Shown: positions 63,482-64,000 of the stretch, in pieces | Layout of the letters: every line of letters begins with the position of its first letter | Position numbering within the stretch: position 1 is the stretch's first letter | DNA from: Centropus unirufus | Taxonomy: Eukaryota; Chordata; Aves; Cuculiformes; Centropidae | NCBI GenBank assembly: GCA_013397695.1 | Contig: VYZI01000033.1 | Location: forward strand, 428,666 to 492,665 | Direction of reading: 5' to 3' | Length of the DNA stretch: 64,000 nt | Position numbers and translations under genes: made by a program | Notes under the pieces: model-generated | Database searches by the model: none | Seen by the model: the letters and a program-made list of their open reading frames with translations, nothing else | Told to the model about the DNA's origin: nothing

Positions 63482-63857
63482 GAGGCTGCCTGTTAGGAGC
63501 GTGCCTATCCTCGGCTGTGTGTGACTGGGTGAAGGGAGGTGAATAGCGATCCCGCTGCTTCCCTCTTCCCCGGTTCGTTCCGAGCCCAGCGAGCCTCTGT
63601 GAAATGGATAAGGGGGTGCAGTGGCAGTGGTGGTAGGAGCTTGCGGAAGATGCAGGACAGGAGATTGGGTGAATCGGTTCCTGTCTTTAATGGAAACGGT
63701 GCGGGCCTGCAGCTTCCCACTCAGGCTGCTGCCTGCAAGGAGACGGTCGAAGCCCAGCCGAGAGGGAGATGTTCGGACTGCAGCGCTGCATGGGCACTCA
63801 TTGTGGACACGAACTAGTTACGTGCAATGAAAGGCTCTCAGGAAGCGACACGATCGC

Positions 63858-63877
63858 CACACACACACACACACACC
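63858..63877. repeat. (CA)n microsatellite
   Basis: Ten CA dinucleotides close to the right edge, within GC-rich DNA. Confidence 0.95.
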
Positions 63878-63925
63878 CGCCTTCCCCCAAACAGCCGGCG
63901 CCCAGGTTAATAAAAGGATCATTAC

Positions 63926-63932
63926 TATAAAA
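63926..63932 (+). promoter_or_regulatory. TATA-like box
   Basis: TATAAAA lies 29 bases upstream of the TTTCACA that precedes the ATG at 63961. If used, it would place the start of transcription near 63955-63962, leaving almost no untranslated leader for that ATG. The two signals may therefore not belong together. Confidence 0.3.
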
Positions 63933-63960
63933 CCGACTTTTATTTCACTCATATTTCACA

Positions 63961-64000
63961 ATGGCTGCGTTGACACCGATGCTCTCACACGCTGCTTCGT
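63961..64000 (+). CDS. Possible start of a coding sequence, cut by window end
   Basis: An ATG at 63961 is in strong translation-start context (A at -3, G at +4) and is open to the end of the window, giving MAALTPMLSHAAS. Thirteen codons are too few for a family call. CACAATGGCTGCG also resembles a YY1-type element, which often overlaps start codons of CpG-island genes. The stretch could equally be promoter sequence of a gene on either strand. Confidence 0.15.
   Translation, partial: MAALTPMLSHAAS

Larger units (their letters stand above)
60761..64000. promoter_or_regulatory. CpG-rich promoter-like region at window edge
   Basis: GC content and CpG density rise abruptly and stay high to the window end, unlike the preceding 60 kb. 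About three dozen CpG can be counted between 61021 and 61450, close to what base composition predicts without CpG depletion. That is the hallmark of an unmethylated vertebrate CpG island. Further CpG-dense cores lie at about 62040-62700, 62960-63130 and 63380-63870. The interruptions (about 61780-61990 and 62700-62870) are AT-richer and look like regulatory elements. Long CpG islands beside gene deserts are typical of developmental regulators, but no homeobox, zinc finger or other domain is encoded in the window. The direction of transcription is undecided. Confidence 0.75.

Overview
The window looks like vertebrate nuclear DNA, most probably from a bird (a related archosaur or turtle is possible). 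It is gene-poor and AT-rich, with few interspersed repeats. The clearest repeat is a 5'-truncated CR1 LINE ending in tandem GATTCTGT-type units, the usual 3' signature of avian and reptilian CR1. Several much older CR1-like relics are also present. Nothing resembles bacterial or viral organisation. A 42-base run of N and a lone N inside a tandem repeat mark it as draft assembly.

Layout. Positions 1-5,300 are non-coding, with a 305-bp GAGATA/GAGATG hexanucleotide array, an assembly gap beside a (TA)n tract, and a weak hint of a transcript 3' end at the left edge. An old minus-strand LINE relic with a readable reverse-transcriptase motif lies at about 5,760-6,630, next to a plus-strand CR1 3' tail. 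Two copies of an unidentified segment lie in direct orientation at 8,373-8,522 and 12,307-12,430. From about 14,000 to 43,900 the DNA is desert-like; a short Q/N/S-rich broken reading frame on the minus strand near 36,100 may be a gene relic. The CR1 copy sits at 43,885-44,762. Desert resumes to about 60,750, with a pyrimidine-rich stretch and another decayed CR1 tail near 58,700.

From about 60,760 to the right end the composition changes sharply. GC and CpG rise, with GC boxes, G-quadruplex-type runs, an octamer motif, splice-donor-like sites and a TATA-like box before an ATG in strong context at 63,961. This is best read as a CpG-island promoter region, possibly of a developmental gene lying mostly beyond the window. 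I could not identify the gene. The exon models given there are hypotheses from splice-like signals and are mutually unlinked.

I found no confidently supported intact protein-coding gene, no tRNA or rRNA, no CRISPR array, and no convincing new biological system. The open reading frames of 60-156 codons across the desert look like chance frames in AT-rich DNA or repeat artefacts.
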